Shown: piece after piece, positions 8,085 through 20,730 of the stretch
Position numbering within the stretch: position 1 is the stretch's first letter
Layout of the letters: each line of letters opens with the position of its first letter
Source: Steroidobacteraceae bacterium
GTDB taxonomy: Bacteria; Pseudomonadota; Gammaproteobacteria; Steroidobacterales; Steroidobacteraceae
Assembly (NCBI GenBank): GCA_019634915.1
Contig: JAHCAN010000015.1
Span: 1-64,000 of the forward strand
Reading direction: 5' to 3'
Length of the DNA stretch: 64,000 nt
The notes under the pieces: generated by a model
Told to the model about the DNA's origin: nothing
Databases searched by the model: none
Seen by the model: the letters and a program-made list of their open reading frames with translations, nothing else
Program-made: the position numbers and the translations under genes

Positions 8085-9013
8085 TTGCGCGCAGCGCTCG
8101 CGGCGGCACTGGCCGCGCTGCTGCTCACCGGCTGCGCGTCGCTGCGCGGCGGCGGTCCGCCCGTCGTGGAACTCACCGCCACGCCCTTCTACCCGCAGAG
8201 CGAATACCAGTGCGGCCCGGCGGCGCTCGCCACGCTGCTCGGCGCGAGCGGCATCGGCGTGACGCCCGCCGAGCTCCAGTCCGAAGTCTACCTTCCCGCG
8301 CGCCGCGGCAGCCTGCAGACCGAGATGCTTGCTGCGACGCGCCAGCGCGGCCGCATTGCCCATGTGATCGCGCCGACGCTCGATGCACTCGTGCAGGAGC
8401 TCGACGCGCAGCGGCCGGTGCTCGTGCTGCTGAACCTCGGCGTGAAGACCTGGCCCGTCTGGCATTACGCGGTCGTCATCGGCTACGAGCAGGACCGCAG
8501 CCACCTGCTGCTGCGCTCCGGCACGACCGCCCGCGAGCGCCTGTCGCTGCGCCGCTTCGGCGGCGCGTGGTCACGTGCCGACAATTGGGGCTTCGTCGCG
8601 CTGCGTCCCGGCGAGCTGCCGGCGGGAGTCGACGCCGCGCGTTACGCCGGTGCGGTCGCCGATTTCGAAATGGTGGACAGCGCGGGCGCGTTGCGCGCCT
8701 ACGAGGCCGGCATCGCGCGCTGGCCGGCCGAGCCGCTGCTGCGACTCGGTGCGGCCAACGCGATGCTCGCCGGCGGCGACCCGCGCGGTGCCGAGCGCGT
8801 GCTGGCAGCGCTGCTGGAGCTGGCGCCGCGGGAAGTCGCCGCGCGCAACAACTACGCCGAACTGCTCTCGCAGCGCGGCTGCCGCGACGCGGCGCGCGCG
8901 CAGATCGACATTGCCCTCGGCGATGCGCAGGGTACGCCGCTGGCTGCGGCGGTTGCGGCCACGGCGCGGGAAATCGACGCGCGGGCCGCGGATGCGGCGG
9001 CGCAATGCCCGCG

Positions 9014-9017
<4 letters not shown>
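8085..9017 (+). CDS. PA2778-family C39-like cysteine peptidase lipoprotein with TPR-like C-terminus
   Basis: 310 residues if the TTG at 8085 is the start; no ATG or GTG is available upstream in frame. The signal carries lipobox LLTGC (Cys17). A papain-like C39 domain follows, with Cys43 in [13 protein letters not shown] and His127 in [10 protein letters not shown]. The C-terminal third (from about residue 190) has repeated helical segments like TPR units. It presumably acts at the membrane with the PA2779-like partner, as double-glycine-type or general peptidase activity. Its stop overlaps the tail of convergent cusA by a few bases. Confidence 0.8.
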
Positions 9018-12159
<3,142 letters not shown>

Positions 12160-12163
<4 letters not shown>

Positions 12164-13365
12164 GGATGCGCCCCATGCCCGCCGAGGCGCTCGAGCGCAC
12201 CGGCCAGGCTCGCTTCCGAGTCGAGCAGGAACTGTCCCGACACGACGACCTGTTCGCCCTGCTGCAGCCCCGACAGCACTTCCGTGCGACCGCCACTGCT
12301 GCGACCCGTGCGCACCGCCATCGGCATGAAATGCGCCTCGCCATGACGCACGATCACGTGCGCCCGCTCGCCGCTGCCGATCACGGCGTCGCTCGGCACC
12401 AGCAGGCTCTCCGGGCCGGCGTCCGCCCGCAGGCTGACGCGTGCCTGTTGTCCCGCAGCGAGCAGGCCGTCGGGATTCGCGAGCACGATGCGCGCCTGCC
12501 GGGTGCGGCTCGCGGGATCGAGCGCCGGCAACAGGGACTCGACCCGTCCCTCGACGGGATTCGCGACGCCGCCCACCTCGGCGACGACGTGAACGCCCGC
12601 CGCAATGCCCGCGGCGTCAGCCTGGGGGATGGCGGCCTGCAGCCAGACCGTACGCGTGCCGTTGATCCGAAACAGCGTCGTGCCGACGGGCGCGGCCTCG
12701 CCCTCTCGCACCCCGATCTCGCTGACGACGCCCTCCCCGGGCGCGGTCAGCAGGATCCGGCCGTCGCGGCCAGGCTGCGTGCCGGACGGCACGCCGAGCG
12801 CGCGCAGCCGTGCCCGCGCGGCGGCTTCGAGTTCGCGCGTGCCGGCCTCGGCGGATTGCGCGATGGCCTGTGTCTCCGCAAGCGCGGCGCTCCAGGCGGG
12901 AGCGATCACGCTCGCAAGCGGCTCACCTTGCCTGACCCTCGCGAACGGTGCCTTGACATGCAGCCGATCGACGATGATCCCGGTGCGCGCGCTGACGACG
13001 CGCTCGAGTCGCAGATCCCAGGCGATCGTGCCCGGGACGGCGAGCTCGCTGCCGAGCCGACCTTTCTCGACTGCCACGGTGCGCACTCCGAGGCTGCGCT
13101 GCGTGACGGGAGAGACCTCGACACCGGCCTTCGCCTCCTCATCCGCATACCTCGGCTGCAGCGGCATGTCCATGAAAGGCGACTTGCCGGGCCCGCTGAA
13201 GTGCTGGTCCGGCACCATCGGGTCATACCAGTAGAGAACCTTGCGCTCACCGGCGGGCGCCGCCTCGATCGGATGATCGCCGCGTCCTGCGCTCCACCAG
13301 CCGATGGCGCCGGCGAGCGCCCCGAGCGCAGCCACGACGACGAGACCTCGTTTACCGATCGTCAT
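12160..13365 (-). CDS. cusB: Copper/silver efflux periplasmic adaptor (membrane fusion protein)
   Basis: 401 residues with an N-terminal membrane anchor (about residues 7-22). The segment [20 protein letters not shown] followed by [14 protein letters not shown] is the hallmark N-terminal metal-binding region of CusB, with Met residues that would receive Cu(I)/Ag(I). Barrel-sandwich and beta-barrel domains follow. It connects CusA to the outer-membrane channel. The ATG at 13365 overlaps the cusC stop (ATGA) and has a GGGGAG ribosome site; its own stop overlaps the cusA start. No CusF-like domain or gene is present nearby. Confidence 0.92.
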
Positions 13366-14636
13366 GGCATCGTCTCCCCGAATGAATAAGCCAGGTCTAC
13401 CCAGGCACGGCCGAGGCCGGCGAGATGCCATGCATGTGCGCGATGCGCGATCGTCTCGTCACGGCGGGCCTCGAGCCAGGGACGCAGTTCGCCGCCGGCG
13501 CGATACGATGCCAGCGCCGCGGCACTGCGATCGCGCGCGAGCTTCAGGACCTGTTCATGGATGGACACCTGGCGCCTGAGCGCCTCCCACCGCGCATACG
13601 CTGCGCGGATGCGCGCAGTCAGTTCGAGACGCAGGCTCTCCTGTGCCGCGAGCGCCGCGCGCCGTTCCACCGCGCGCGCTGCGATGCCCGGCGTCTGCCG
13701 GCTGCCCGCGAACAGCGGCAGGCTGACACCCACTTCGAGCATCAGCATGTCGTCGAAGCCGCTGCGCTGCCCGTAGCTCGCGGTGAGATCCCAGTCGGGG
13801 CGACGCTCGGCGCGCGCTGCATCGACTGCGGCAGCGGCCGATGCCACTCTCGCTTCCGCCGAACGCAGCGAGGGCTGCCTGTCGAGTGCCGCGAGCGCCG
13901 CGCCTTCCGGGCGCGGCGCGCGGCCGAAATCGGGCGCCGATTCCGCGATCGTGACGGCATCGCCACCGATCCAGCGACGCAGTTCGGCCATGGCCTCGCC
14001 TGCGGCGCCCTCGGCCTCGGCGATCTCGCCGTCGACTTCGAGCACGCCCGCCTCGGCCGCAAGCGCATCGAGCGCCGAACCGCCTGCCGCGACCCGCGCG
14101 CGCGTCAGGCGGGCCGCAAGCTGCGCCTGCGCGCGCAGCGAGCCCAGGGCCTCGAGCTCACGCTGTGCGGACCAGACGTCGACCCAGGCGATCGCTGCGG
14201 CCCGGGCAACACCCAGGCGCTCGATTTCGGCGTCGACCTGCGCAAGTTCGACCGTGCGCGCGGCGACCCTGCGCTGCGCAGCGCGCTTGGCGCGCGCCGG
14301 CAGCGCCTGGCGCAGCCCGATAGTCTTTTCCGTCATGGGCTCCGCGTCGAAATCGAAGGCGTCCACGCCCGAAATCGGCAGGCTGTCGAACCCGATCGCC
14401 AATACCGGATCAGGCAGGCGACCGGCACGGTACAAGTCTTGCGCAGCGGCCTCGATGGCGGCACGGCTGGCCTCGAGCTGCGGCGCAGAGTCGACGGCGC
14501 GGCGCGCCGCCTCGGCGAGCGTCAGCTCATTCGCAGACGCACCACCCGCCGCCATCGCCAGCCAACAGGCGATTGCGAGATAGCACGACACGCCTTGCGC
14601 GACCTGCGGCGCAACGGCACGGGGAAATGGGGACAT
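13362..14636 (-). CDS. cusC: TolC-family outer-membrane channel of the copper efflux system
   Basis: 424 residues with a signal peptide ending about ASANE, followed by two outer-membrane efflux protein repeats rich in Ala/Arg/Leu coiled-coil sequence (for example QPSLRSAEARVASAAAAVDAA). TolC-family channels form the trimeric exit duct for tripartite pumps. The start at 14636 is preceded by a GGAGG site. There is no lipobox Cys, unlike E. coli CusC. Assignment as the partner of CusBA rests on position and coupling. Confidence 0.85.
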   Translation of the reverse strand: MSPFPRAVAPQVAQGVSCYLAIACWLAMAAGGASANELTLAEAARRAVDSAPQLEASRAAIEAAAQDLYRAGRLPDPVLAIGFDSLPISGVDAFDFDAEPMTEKTIGLRQALPARAKRAAQRRVAARTVELAQVDAEIERLGVARAAAIAWVDVWSAQRELEALGSLRAQAQLAARLTRARVAAGGSALDALAAEAGVLEVDGEIAEAEGAAGEAMAELRRWIGGDAVTIAESAPDFGRAPRPEGAALAALDRQPSLRSAEARVASAAAAVDAARAERRPDWDLTASYGQRSGFDDMLMLEVGVSLPLFAGSRQTPGIAARAVERRAALAAQESLRLELTARIRAAYARWEALRRQVSIHEQVLKLARDRSAAALASYRAGGELRPWLEARRDETIAHRAHAWHLAGLGRAWVDLAYSFGETMP

Positions 14637-14709
14637 GGAACCTCCGGAGGTGGGCAGACACGGACCGGCGCAGCTGCGCCGGCGCGATCTCGCGCGGAAC
14701 CGGAGGGGA

Positions 14710-15033
14710 CTAGATCAGGAGACTACAGTAGCGCAGACGTGGCGGAGGATCCGCGGTGGAAGGCGGTGATTCATGATCCGGGGTGATCTCGACGATCGCC
14801 GTATCGGCGATCGGAAAGCTTGCGCACAACGCGTGGGCCACTGCGGGCACGGTCGACTTCGCGAAGTCGGTCGGCACCGGTGAATCCGGCGCGCAATGAC
14901 TGGCGCAGAGCACCATCGCCGTGTCGTCCGGCGGCCCCGAGCAATGGTGGGCGGCCAGGGCAGATTGCTGGAAAAGGAGGCAGAACGCCGCCGCGAACGC
15001 GATAAGCAAGCCACGCCGACGCCGCCCAATCAT
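14710..15033 (-). CDS. Small exported Cys/His-rich protein heading the copper efflux operon
   Basis: 107 residues with a signal peptide (about residues 1-28, cleaved near ALAAHH). The mature part has HHC, LCASHC and later isolated Cys, and ends PPRLRYCSLLI, a tail reminiscent of small proteins often found upstream of heavy-metal efflux genes. It lies 73 bases upstream of cusC on the same strand. The inference is a periplasmic metal-binding or metal-sensing accessory, perhaps CopL-like; no confident family assignment is made. A GGGAG lies 13 bases before the ATG, somewhat far for a ribosome site. Confidence 0.6.
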   Translation of the reverse strand: MIGRRRRGLLIAFAAAFCLLFQQSALAAHHCSGPPDDTAMVLCASHCAPDSPVPTDFAKSTVPAVAHALCASFPIADTAIVEITPDHESPPSTADPPPRLRYCSLLI

Positions 15034-15078
15034 GCGGCCGATGCTACTCCCGGCGGGCCCGGCGCGAAATGATCCGCG

Positions 15079-15963
15079 TCAAATGGTCTTTGCGAGCCGT
15101 CGCAGATAGGCGGCGAACGGCGCACCCAACTCCTTGTGCGACAGCGCGTGCTCGACGGTCGCCTGCAGGTAGCCGAGCTTGTTGCCGCAGTCGTAGCGCT
15201 TGCCCTCGAAGAGATAGGCGTAGGCCGGCTCGTCCTGCATCAGCCGCGCGATACCGTCGGTCAGCTGGATTTCGCCGCCCGCGCCGCGGCCGATGCGCTC
15301 GAGGTGCTCGAAGATGCGCGCGCTCAGGATGTAGCGTCCGACCACTGCGAGGCGCGACGGCGCCGCGGCAGGCTTCGGCTTCTCGACGATCGCTCGAATC
15401 CGGCGCACCGGGCCGGTGCCACGCTCCAGCGCGACGATGCCGTACTTGTCGGTGTCCTTTGCCGGCACCGACTCGACGCCGAGCACGCTGGCGTGCACCT
15501 CGGAATAGACTTCCGCCATCTGCGCGAGGCAGGGCTTTTCGCTCTCGATCAGGTCGTCGGCGAGGTGCACGAAGAACGGCTCGAAGCCGACCGCGGGTGC
15601 CGCGCACAGCACCGCGTGGCCGAGACCCAGTGGCGCGGGCTGGCGGATGTAGATGCACGACGCGTAGGACGGCAGCACGCTGCGCAGCTGGCGCACCAGC
15701 TCGTTCTTGCCCTGCGAGACCAGCAGCTTCTCGAGTTCCTGGTCGGAATCGAAATGGTCCTCGATCGCGCGCTTCGATGCGCCGGTGATGAACACGAGCC
15801 GCCGCGCACCCGCCGCCAGTGCCTCCTCGACCGCGTACTGGATCAGCGGCTTGTCCACCACCGGCAACATCTCTTTCGGGCTCGCCTTGGTGGCCGGCAG
15901 GAAGCGCGTGCCGCGCCCCGCCACCGGAAACACCGCGGTCCGGATCGCTGCTTTGATCGCCAT
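15079..15963 (-). CDS. galU: UTP--glucose-1-phosphate uridylyltransferase
   Basis: 294 residues, standard GalU length. It makes UDP-glucose from UTP and glucose-1-phosphate for envelope polysaccharides. The nucleotide-binding start [20 protein letters not shown], the [13 protein letters not shown] segment and the later [16 protein letters not shown] are diagnostic. The following copper operon is on the same strand after 45 bases; whether they are co-transcribed is unclear because no terminator is visible between them. Confidence 0.95.
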   Translation of the reverse strand: MAIKAAIRTAVFPVAGRGTRFLPATKASPKEMLPVVDKPLIQYAVEEALAAGARRLVFITGASKRAIEDHFDSDQELEKLLVSQGKNELVRQLRSVLPSYASCIYIRQPAPLGLGHAVLCAAPAVGFEPFFVHLADDLIESEKPCLAQMAEVYSEVHASVLGVESVPAKDTDKYGIVALERGTGPVRRIRAIVEKPKPAAAPSRLAVVGRYILSARIFEHLERIGRGAGGEIQLTDGIARLMQDEPAYAYLFEGKRYDCGNKLGYLQATVEHALSHKELGAPFAAYLRRLAKTI

Positions 15964-16030
15964 ACCGTAATTCTAACGCACTGCGTCGCCGCGCAGCGCG
16001 CGTGCAGCCCGACGCTGCGGTCGCGCCGCC

Positions 16031-16387
16031 TCAGCGCGCAGGCGGTTTCTTCGCGGCCGGCGCGGCCTTGACCGGCGCGGCGGTCTTCGCGCCGCCGGCA
16101 GCCTTCGCCGGCATCGCGGGCTTGCCTGGCGGGCCGACGCGCAGTACTTCGCGATTGTCGTCGATCACCTTCTGACCGATACCGCTGACCAGCGCGAGCT
16201 CATCGACACTCTTGAACGGCCCGTGCGCATCGCGGTAGGCGATGATCGCGGCCGCGCGCGTCGGGCCGATGCCCTTGAGCTCGCGGGCGAGCGTGGCGGC
16301 ATCGGCGCTGTTGATGTCGACGGGCGCGGCGTGCACCGCGATGGGCAGTGCGCACAGCAGCAGCAGGAATGCGAGCAAGGAACGCAT
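16031..16387 (-). CDS. ComEA-family helix-hairpin-helix DNA-binding protein
   Basis: 118 residues: a signal peptide (about 1-20), then a helix-hairpin-helix pair (VDINSADAATLARELKGIGP, then LALVSGIGQKVIDDNREVL), then a Lys/Ala/Pro-rich tail from about residue 85. ComEA-type proteins bind DNA in the periplasm during natural transformation. No other competence gene is in the window, so uptake competence is only suggested. The start has a GGGGAG site. The low-complexity basic tail is probably disordered and may add non-specific DNA affinity. Confidence 0.88.
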   Translation of the reverse strand: MRSLLAFLLLLCALPIAVHAAPVDINSADAATLARELKGIGPTRAAAIIAYRDAHGPFKSVDELALVSGIGQKVIDDNREVLRVGPPGKPAMPAKAAGGAKTAAPVKAAPAAKKPPAR

Positions 16388-16533
16388 GATGGTTCTCCCC
16401 TGGAAGGTCGGACGGCCGCGGGGGGCCGCGTGGGGAGCAAGCTAGCGCGCAGTACCCGGGATACCGAGCGCAGAAAGCGCGGCAAACAGCACGCGTGCGC
16501 GCTTGACAGCGCGGCCTCGGCCGCGGGGCGGCG

Positions 16534-16836
16534 TCAGTCGCGGATCGGCTTGTCGGCGCCGTCGTTGACCCGCTCGCGCAGGTCCTTGCCGGGCTTGAAG
16601 TGCGGCACGTACTTGCCGGCGAGCGCGACGGCCTCGCCAGTCTTCGGATTGCGCCCCTGGCGCGGCGGGCGGAAATGCAGCGAGAAGCTGCCGAAGCCGC
16701 GGATCTCGATGCGATCGCCGGTCGCGAGCGCATCGCTCATGATTTCGAGGATCTGTTTCAGGGCGAGTTCGACGTCCTTGGCCGGAAGATGCTTCTGCTT
16801 CGCAGTGATGATCTCGATGAGTTCCGATTTCGTCAT
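16534..16836 (-). CDS. ihfB: Integration host factor subunit beta
   Basis: 100 residues. A small DNA-bending protein that pairs with IHF-alpha. [21 protein letters not shown] and the arm sequence [22 protein letters not shown] are typical of IhfB. It lies 77 bases downstream of rpsA, the usual gammaproteobacterial order, with strong hairpins between the two genes that may set the level of read-through. Confidence 0.95.
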   Translation of the reverse strand: MTKSELIEIITAKQKHLPAKDVELALKQILEIMSDALATGDRIEIRGFGSFSLHFRPPRQGRNPKTGEAVALAGKYVPHFKPGKDLRERVNDGADKPIRD

Positions 16837-16853
16837 GCGTCGCTCACTCCCCC

Positions 16854-16889
16854 GGCGCTTCGGCGCCCGGACCGGAAGTCCGGGCGCCG
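16854..16889 (-). other. Two overlapping hairpins between rpsA and ihfB
   Basis: A 5-bp stem with a four-base loop (16854-16867) and a perfect 11-bp stem with a seven-base loop (arms 16861-16871 and 16879-16889) share bases 16861-16867, so only one can form at a time. No T-tract follows. They sit just past the rpsA stop and could act as a 3'-end stabiliser, a partial terminator or a processing site. Confidence 0.5.
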
Positions 16890-16913
16890 CGCCCTGTCAT
16901 TGTCACCGCGCGA

Positions 16914-18599
16914 TCAGGACCGGTCCGACGAGCCGATCTGTTCCTTCAACAGGTCGCCGAGCGACGTGCCGGAACTGGCGGGCCCCTGGTCGGAGCGGTA
17001 GCTCGAGACGGCCTCGGCCTCCTCGAAGGCTTCCTTCGCCTTGATCGACAGCGAGATCGTGCGCGTCTTCCGGTCGACGCCGGTGAACTTCGCCTCGATC
17101 TCCTCGCCTTCCTTCAGCACGCTGCGCGCGTCCTCGACGCGGTCGCGGCCGAGTTCGGAGGCGCGCAACTGCCCCTCGATGCCGTTGCCGAGATCGATGA
17201 TGGCGCCGCGCGCGTCCACTTCCCTGACGACGCCGCGCACGATCGTGCCGCGCGGGTTCTCGGCGATGTAGGCCGAGAACGGGTCCTTCGCGAGCTGCTT
17301 GATGCCGAGCGAGATGCGCTCGCGCTCCGGGTCGATCGACAGCACCATCGCCTCGAGCAGCTGGCCCTTCTGGTAGCTGCGCACGGCTTCCTCGCCGGGC
17401 ACGTCCCAGGAGATGTCGGAGAGGTGCACCAAGCCATCGATGCCGCCCGGCAGGCCGATGAAGATGCCGAAGTCGGTGATCGACTTGATCTGCCCCGACA
17501 CGTGATCGCCGCGGTTGCTGTTCTCGGCGAACTCCTTCCACGGATTGGCCTGGCACTGCTTCAGGCCGAGCGAGATGCGGCGGCGCTCCTCGTCGACGTC
17601 GAGCACCATGACCTCGACTTCCTGGCCGGTCTGCACGACCTTGGCCGGGTTGACGTTCTTGTTGGTCCAGTCCATCTCGGAGACGTGCACGAGGCCCTCG
17701 ACGCCGTCCTCGATCTCGACGAACGCGCCGTAGTCGGCGATGTTCGTGACCTTGCCGAACACGCGCGTGTTCGGCGGATAGCGGCGCGCGATGTTCTCCC
17801 ACGGATCGGCCCCGAGCTGCTTGAGCCCAAGCGAAACGCGCGAGCGCTCGCGGTCGAACTTCAGGATCCGCACGTCGACCTCGTCGCCGACCTTGACCAC
17901 TTCCGACGGATGCTTGACGCGCTTCCACGCCATGTCGGTGATGTGCAGCAGGCCGTCGATGCCGCCGAGGTCGACGAAGGCACCGTAATCGGTCAGGTTC
18001 TTGACCGTGCCCTTGACCACCGCGCCTTCCTGCAGGTTGTCCATCAGCGCGCTGCGCTCGGCGGAGAACTCCTGCTCGACGACCGCACGGCGCGAGACGA
18101 CGACGTTGTTGCGCTTCTGGTCGAGCTTGATGACCTTGAACTCGAGCGGCTTGCCCTCGAGGTAGGAGGTGTCGCGCACCGGACGCACGTCGACCAGCGA
18201 TCCCGGCAGGAACGCGCGCACGGTCTCGATCTCGACCGTGAAGCCGCCCTTGACGCGGCCGGTGATCACGCCGGAGACGATCTCGCTCGCCTCGAACGCC
18301 TTCTCGAGACGGGTCCAGGTGCGGGCGCGCTTGGCCTTCTCGCGCGACAGGCGGGTCTCGCCGTTGCCGTCCTCGACGGCATCGAGCGCGACTTCGACCT
18401 CGTCGCCGACCTTGACCTCGATCTCGCCGAGTTCGTTCTTGAATTGATCGACACCGATCACGGCCTCGGACTTGAGGCCCACGTTGACGATGACGACGTC
18501 GTCGGTCACGCCGACGACGAGCCCGGTGAGGATCATTCCCGGGCGAATCCGCTGGTTGGCGAGACTCTGCTCGAAAAGTTGCGCGAAAGATTCAGTCAT
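16914..18599 (-). CDS. rpsA: 30S ribosomal protein S1
   Basis: 561 residues, matching the six-S1-domain form of gammaproteobacterial S1. Repeated motifs such as [40 protein letters not shown] and [20 protein letters not shown] mark successive OB-fold repeats. S1 helps structured mRNAs onto the 30S subunit. The start lacks a good Shine-Dalgarno sequence (only AGGA, 11 bases upstream), as known for rpsA elsewhere, where S1 represses its own translation. A terminator separates it from upstream cmk, so it should have its own promoter. Confidence 0.96.
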   Translation of the reverse strand: MTESFAQLFEQSLANQRIRPGMILTGLVVGVTDDVVIVNVGLKSEAVIGVDQFKNELGEIEVKVGDEVEVALDAVEDGNGETRLSREKAKRARTWTRLEKAFEASEIVSGVITGRVKGGFTVEIETVRAFLPGSLVDVRPVRDTSYLEGKPLEFKVIKLDQKRNNVVVSRRAVVEQEFSAERSALMDNLQEGAVVKGTVKNLTDYGAFVDLGGIDGLLHITDMAWKRVKHPSEVVKVGDEVDVRILKFDRERSRVSLGLKQLGADPWENIARRYPPNTRVFGKVTNIADYGAFVEIEDGVEGLVHVSEMDWTNKNVNPAKVVQTGQEVEVMVLDVDEERRRISLGLKQCQANPWKEFAENSNRGDHVSGQIKSITDFGIFIGLPGGIDGLVHLSDISWDVPGEEAVRSYQKGQLLEAMVLSIDPERERISLGIKQLAKDPFSAYIAENPRGTIVRGVVREVDARGAIIDLGNGIEGQLRASELGRDRVEDARSVLKEGEEIEAKFTGVDRKTRTISLSIKAKEAFEEAEAVSSYRSDQGPASSGTSLGDLLKEQIGSSDRS

Positions 18600-18676
18600 G
18601 TTGGTTGATGTCCTGCATGCGCGGACCTTGCCGCGCCGTCACACCCCGGCCCTGCCATGAGCCCTGGGGAAACCCG

Positions 18677-18701
18677 AAAAAAACGCCGCATCCTGCAGCG
18701 T
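18677..18701 (-). terminator. Intrinsic terminator after cmk
   Basis: On the minus strand a 7-bp stem (arms 18695-18701 and 18683-18689, one G-U pair) with loop AGGAT is followed by a run of T (complement of A at 18677-18683). It ends the serC-to-cmk unit and isolates rpsA. Confidence 0.75.
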
Positions 18702-18723
18702 CACATTGGTCCTCGCGCGTGTT

Positions 18724-19416
18724 TCAGCCCCACAGACCCTGCGCCCGCCCTGCCGACAGCACCACGTCGACGACCTCGGCGACACTCATGCCGGTCGAGT
18801 CGACGATGCGGGCGTCGGGCGCGGGCCTCAGCGGCGCGACCGCGCGGGTCGAATCCCGCTGATCCCGTTCGGCTATCTCACGCGAAAGGGCGGCGAGGTT
18901 AGCATCGGACCCCTTTTCTTTCAACTGCTTATAGCGCCTCAGCGCCCGTTCTTCGGCGCTCGCCGTCAGGTAGATCTTGAGGGCCGCCTCCGGGAAGACC
19001 ACGGTGCCCATGTCGCGGCCGTCGGCGACGAGCCCGGGGGGCTCGGCGAAGGCCCGCTGGCGCTCGAGCAGGGCTGCACGCACCGGCGGCCAGGCCGCCA
19101 CCCGCGAGGCGCCCTGCCCGGCCGCCTCCGAGCGCAGCTCGCGGGTCACCTCGGCGCCGTCGAGGCGGATCCGCTCCCCGCCCCGGCCATCGTCGTCGAA
19201 CTGCACCGCCATCGTGCGCGCGAGCGCCGTGTGGGCCGCCACGTCGTCGGGTCGCAGCCCCGCGCGGACCCCCGACAGCGCGACCAGGCGATACAGCGCA
19301 CCGCTGTCGAGCAGGTGCCAGCCGACATGGCGGGCGAGCTCGCGGCTGACCGTGCCCTTGCCGGAGCCACTCGGGCCATCGATCGTCACGACTGGAACGG
19401 GAGGGCTCGCTGCCAT
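18724..19416 (-). CDS. cmk: Cytidylate kinase
   Basis: 230 residues, normal for Cmk, which phosphorylates CMP and dCMP using ATP. The P-loop GPSGSGKGTVS, the DSGALYR nucleotide-binding segment, the LVADGRDMGTVVFPEA motif and RDQRDSTR are all present. It starts nine bases downstream of aroA and is the last gene of the amino-acid biosynthesis unit, ending before a clear terminator. Confidence 0.95.
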   Translation of the reverse strand: MAASPPVPVVTIDGPSGSGKGTVSRELARHVGWHLLDSGALYRLVALSGVRAGLRPDDVAAHTALARTMAVQFDDDGRGGERIRLDGAEVTRELRSEAAGQGASRVAAWPPVRAALLERQRAFAEPPGLVADGRDMGTVVFPEAALKIYLTASAEERALRRYKQLKEKGSDANLAALSREIAERDQRDSTRAVAPLRPAPDARIVDSTGMSVAEVVDVVLSAGRAQGLWG

Positions 19417-19425
19417 GCGCGCATC

Positions 19426-20730
19426 CTACGAGATGGCGAGCCCCGCGGCCCGCGCGAGCGGCACGAAATCCGGGAACGAGGTGGCCACATTGGCGACGTC
19501 GAGGATCTCGAGCGGGCCGCGCGCGCGCAGGCTCGCGACCGCGAACGCCATCGCGATCCGGTGATCGCCGTGGCTGTCGACGGTGCCGCCCGAGAGCGGC
19601 CCGCCGTCGATGCGGATACCGTCCGGCAGCAGCTCGTGGCGCACGCCGAGCCGGCCGAGCCCCTCGGCCATGACGGCGAGCCGGTCGGTCTCCTTGACCC
19701 GCAGTTCGGCGGCGCCGCGCAGCTCGGTGCGGCCCTCGGCCGCCGCCGCAGCGATGAACAGCGCCGGGAATTCGTCGATCGCGAGCGGCACCAGCGCCTC
19801 GGGAATGCGGATGCCGCGCAGCGCGCTGGCGCGCACGACCAGGTCCGCGCTCGGCTCACCGCCGCTCTCGCGCGCATTCTCGACGCGGATGTCGGCGCCC
19901 ATCAGGCGCAGGATGTCGATCACGCCGGTGCGGGTCGGGTTCACGCCGACGTTGCGCAGCACGAGGCCCTCGCGCGCCGCGAGGCAGCCCGCGACCAGGA
20001 AGAACGCCGCCGACGAGATGTCGGCCGGCACGTCGATGCGCGTGCCGGTGAGGCGCTGGCCGCCGGCGACCGAGGCGCTCGCGCCGGCGCGCTCGACGCG
20101 CACGCCGAAGCCATCGAGCATCCGCTCGGTATGATCGCGGGTCGGCGCAGGCTCGGTCACGCGCGTGACGCCGCTGGCGTACAGCCCCGCGAGCAGGATC
20201 GCCGACTTCACCTGCGCGCTCGGCATCGGCAACGCGTAGTCGATGGCCGTGAGCGGCCGCCCGCCGTGGATGCGCACCGGCGGCCTGCCGTCCTCGGTGT
20301 CGATCGCCGCACCCATCGCGCGCAGCGGCTGCGCGACACGTTCCATCGGGCGCTGCCTCAGCGAGGCATCGCCGGTCAGCGTGACGTCGAAGGGCTGGGC
20401 GGCGAGCAGGCCCATGAACAGGCGCAGCGCAGTGCCCGAATTGCCCATGTCGAGCGCCTGTGCCGGCGCGGCGAGCCCGCCGGGTCCGGCGCCGTGCACG
20501 GTCAAGACCGTGGCCGAGTGCTCCTCGACCGCCAAGCCCATCGCGCGCAGCGCCGCGAGCGTCGCGCGGCAATCCTCGCTCGGCAGGAAACCGTGGATCT
20601 CGGTACGCCCGCTCGCGATGCCGCCGAGCATCAGCGCGCGGTGCGAGATCGACTTGTCGCCCGGCACCGCGAGTTCGCCGCCGACCTGCGCGGCCGGCTG
20701 CAGGATGTAGCGTGCGCCCGATCCGCTCAA
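19426..20730 (-). CDS. aroA: 3-phosphoshikimate 1-carboxyvinyltransferase (EPSP synthase)
   Basis: 434 residues. It joins phosphoenolpyruvate to shikimate-3-phosphate in aromatic biosynthesis. GDKSISHRALMLGG, MGNSGTALRLFMG and RVKETDRLAVMAEGL are diagnostic. No ATG fits the N-terminus; TTG at 20730 overlaps the hisC stop as TTGA and gives the expected start (MSGSGARYILQPA), implying translational coupling to hisC. Confidence 0.94.
   Translation of the reverse strand: MSGSGARYILQPAAQVGGELAVPGDKSISHRALMLGGIASGRTEIHGFLPSEDCRATLAALRAMGLAVEEHSATVLTVHGAGPGGLAAPAQALDMGNSGTALRLFMGLLAAQPFDVTLTGDASLRQRPMERVAQPLRAMGAAIDTEDGRPPVRIHGGRPLTAIDYALPMPSAQVKSAILLAGLYASGVTRVTEPAPTRDHTERMLDGFGVRVERAGASASVAGGQRLTGTRIDVPADISSAAFFLVAGCLAAREGLVLRNVGVNPTRTGVIDILRLMGADIRVENARESGGEPSADLVVRASALRGIRIPEALVPLAIDEFPALFIAAAAAEGRTELRGAAELRVKETDRLAVMAEGLGRLGVRHELLPDGIRIDGGPLSGGTVDSHGDHRIAMAFAVASLRARGPLEILDVANVATSFPDFVPLARAAGLAIS

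Noticed and set aside
15034..15078. A metal-responsive (MerR-type) promoter before the copper operon
   Set aside because: TTGACG is present at the galU end, but no suitable -10 or dyad with 19-20 base spacing was found.
16437..16533. Terminator between ihfB and comEA
   Set aside because: A G+C-rich short hairpin exists but no T-tract follows, and the loop would be very small.
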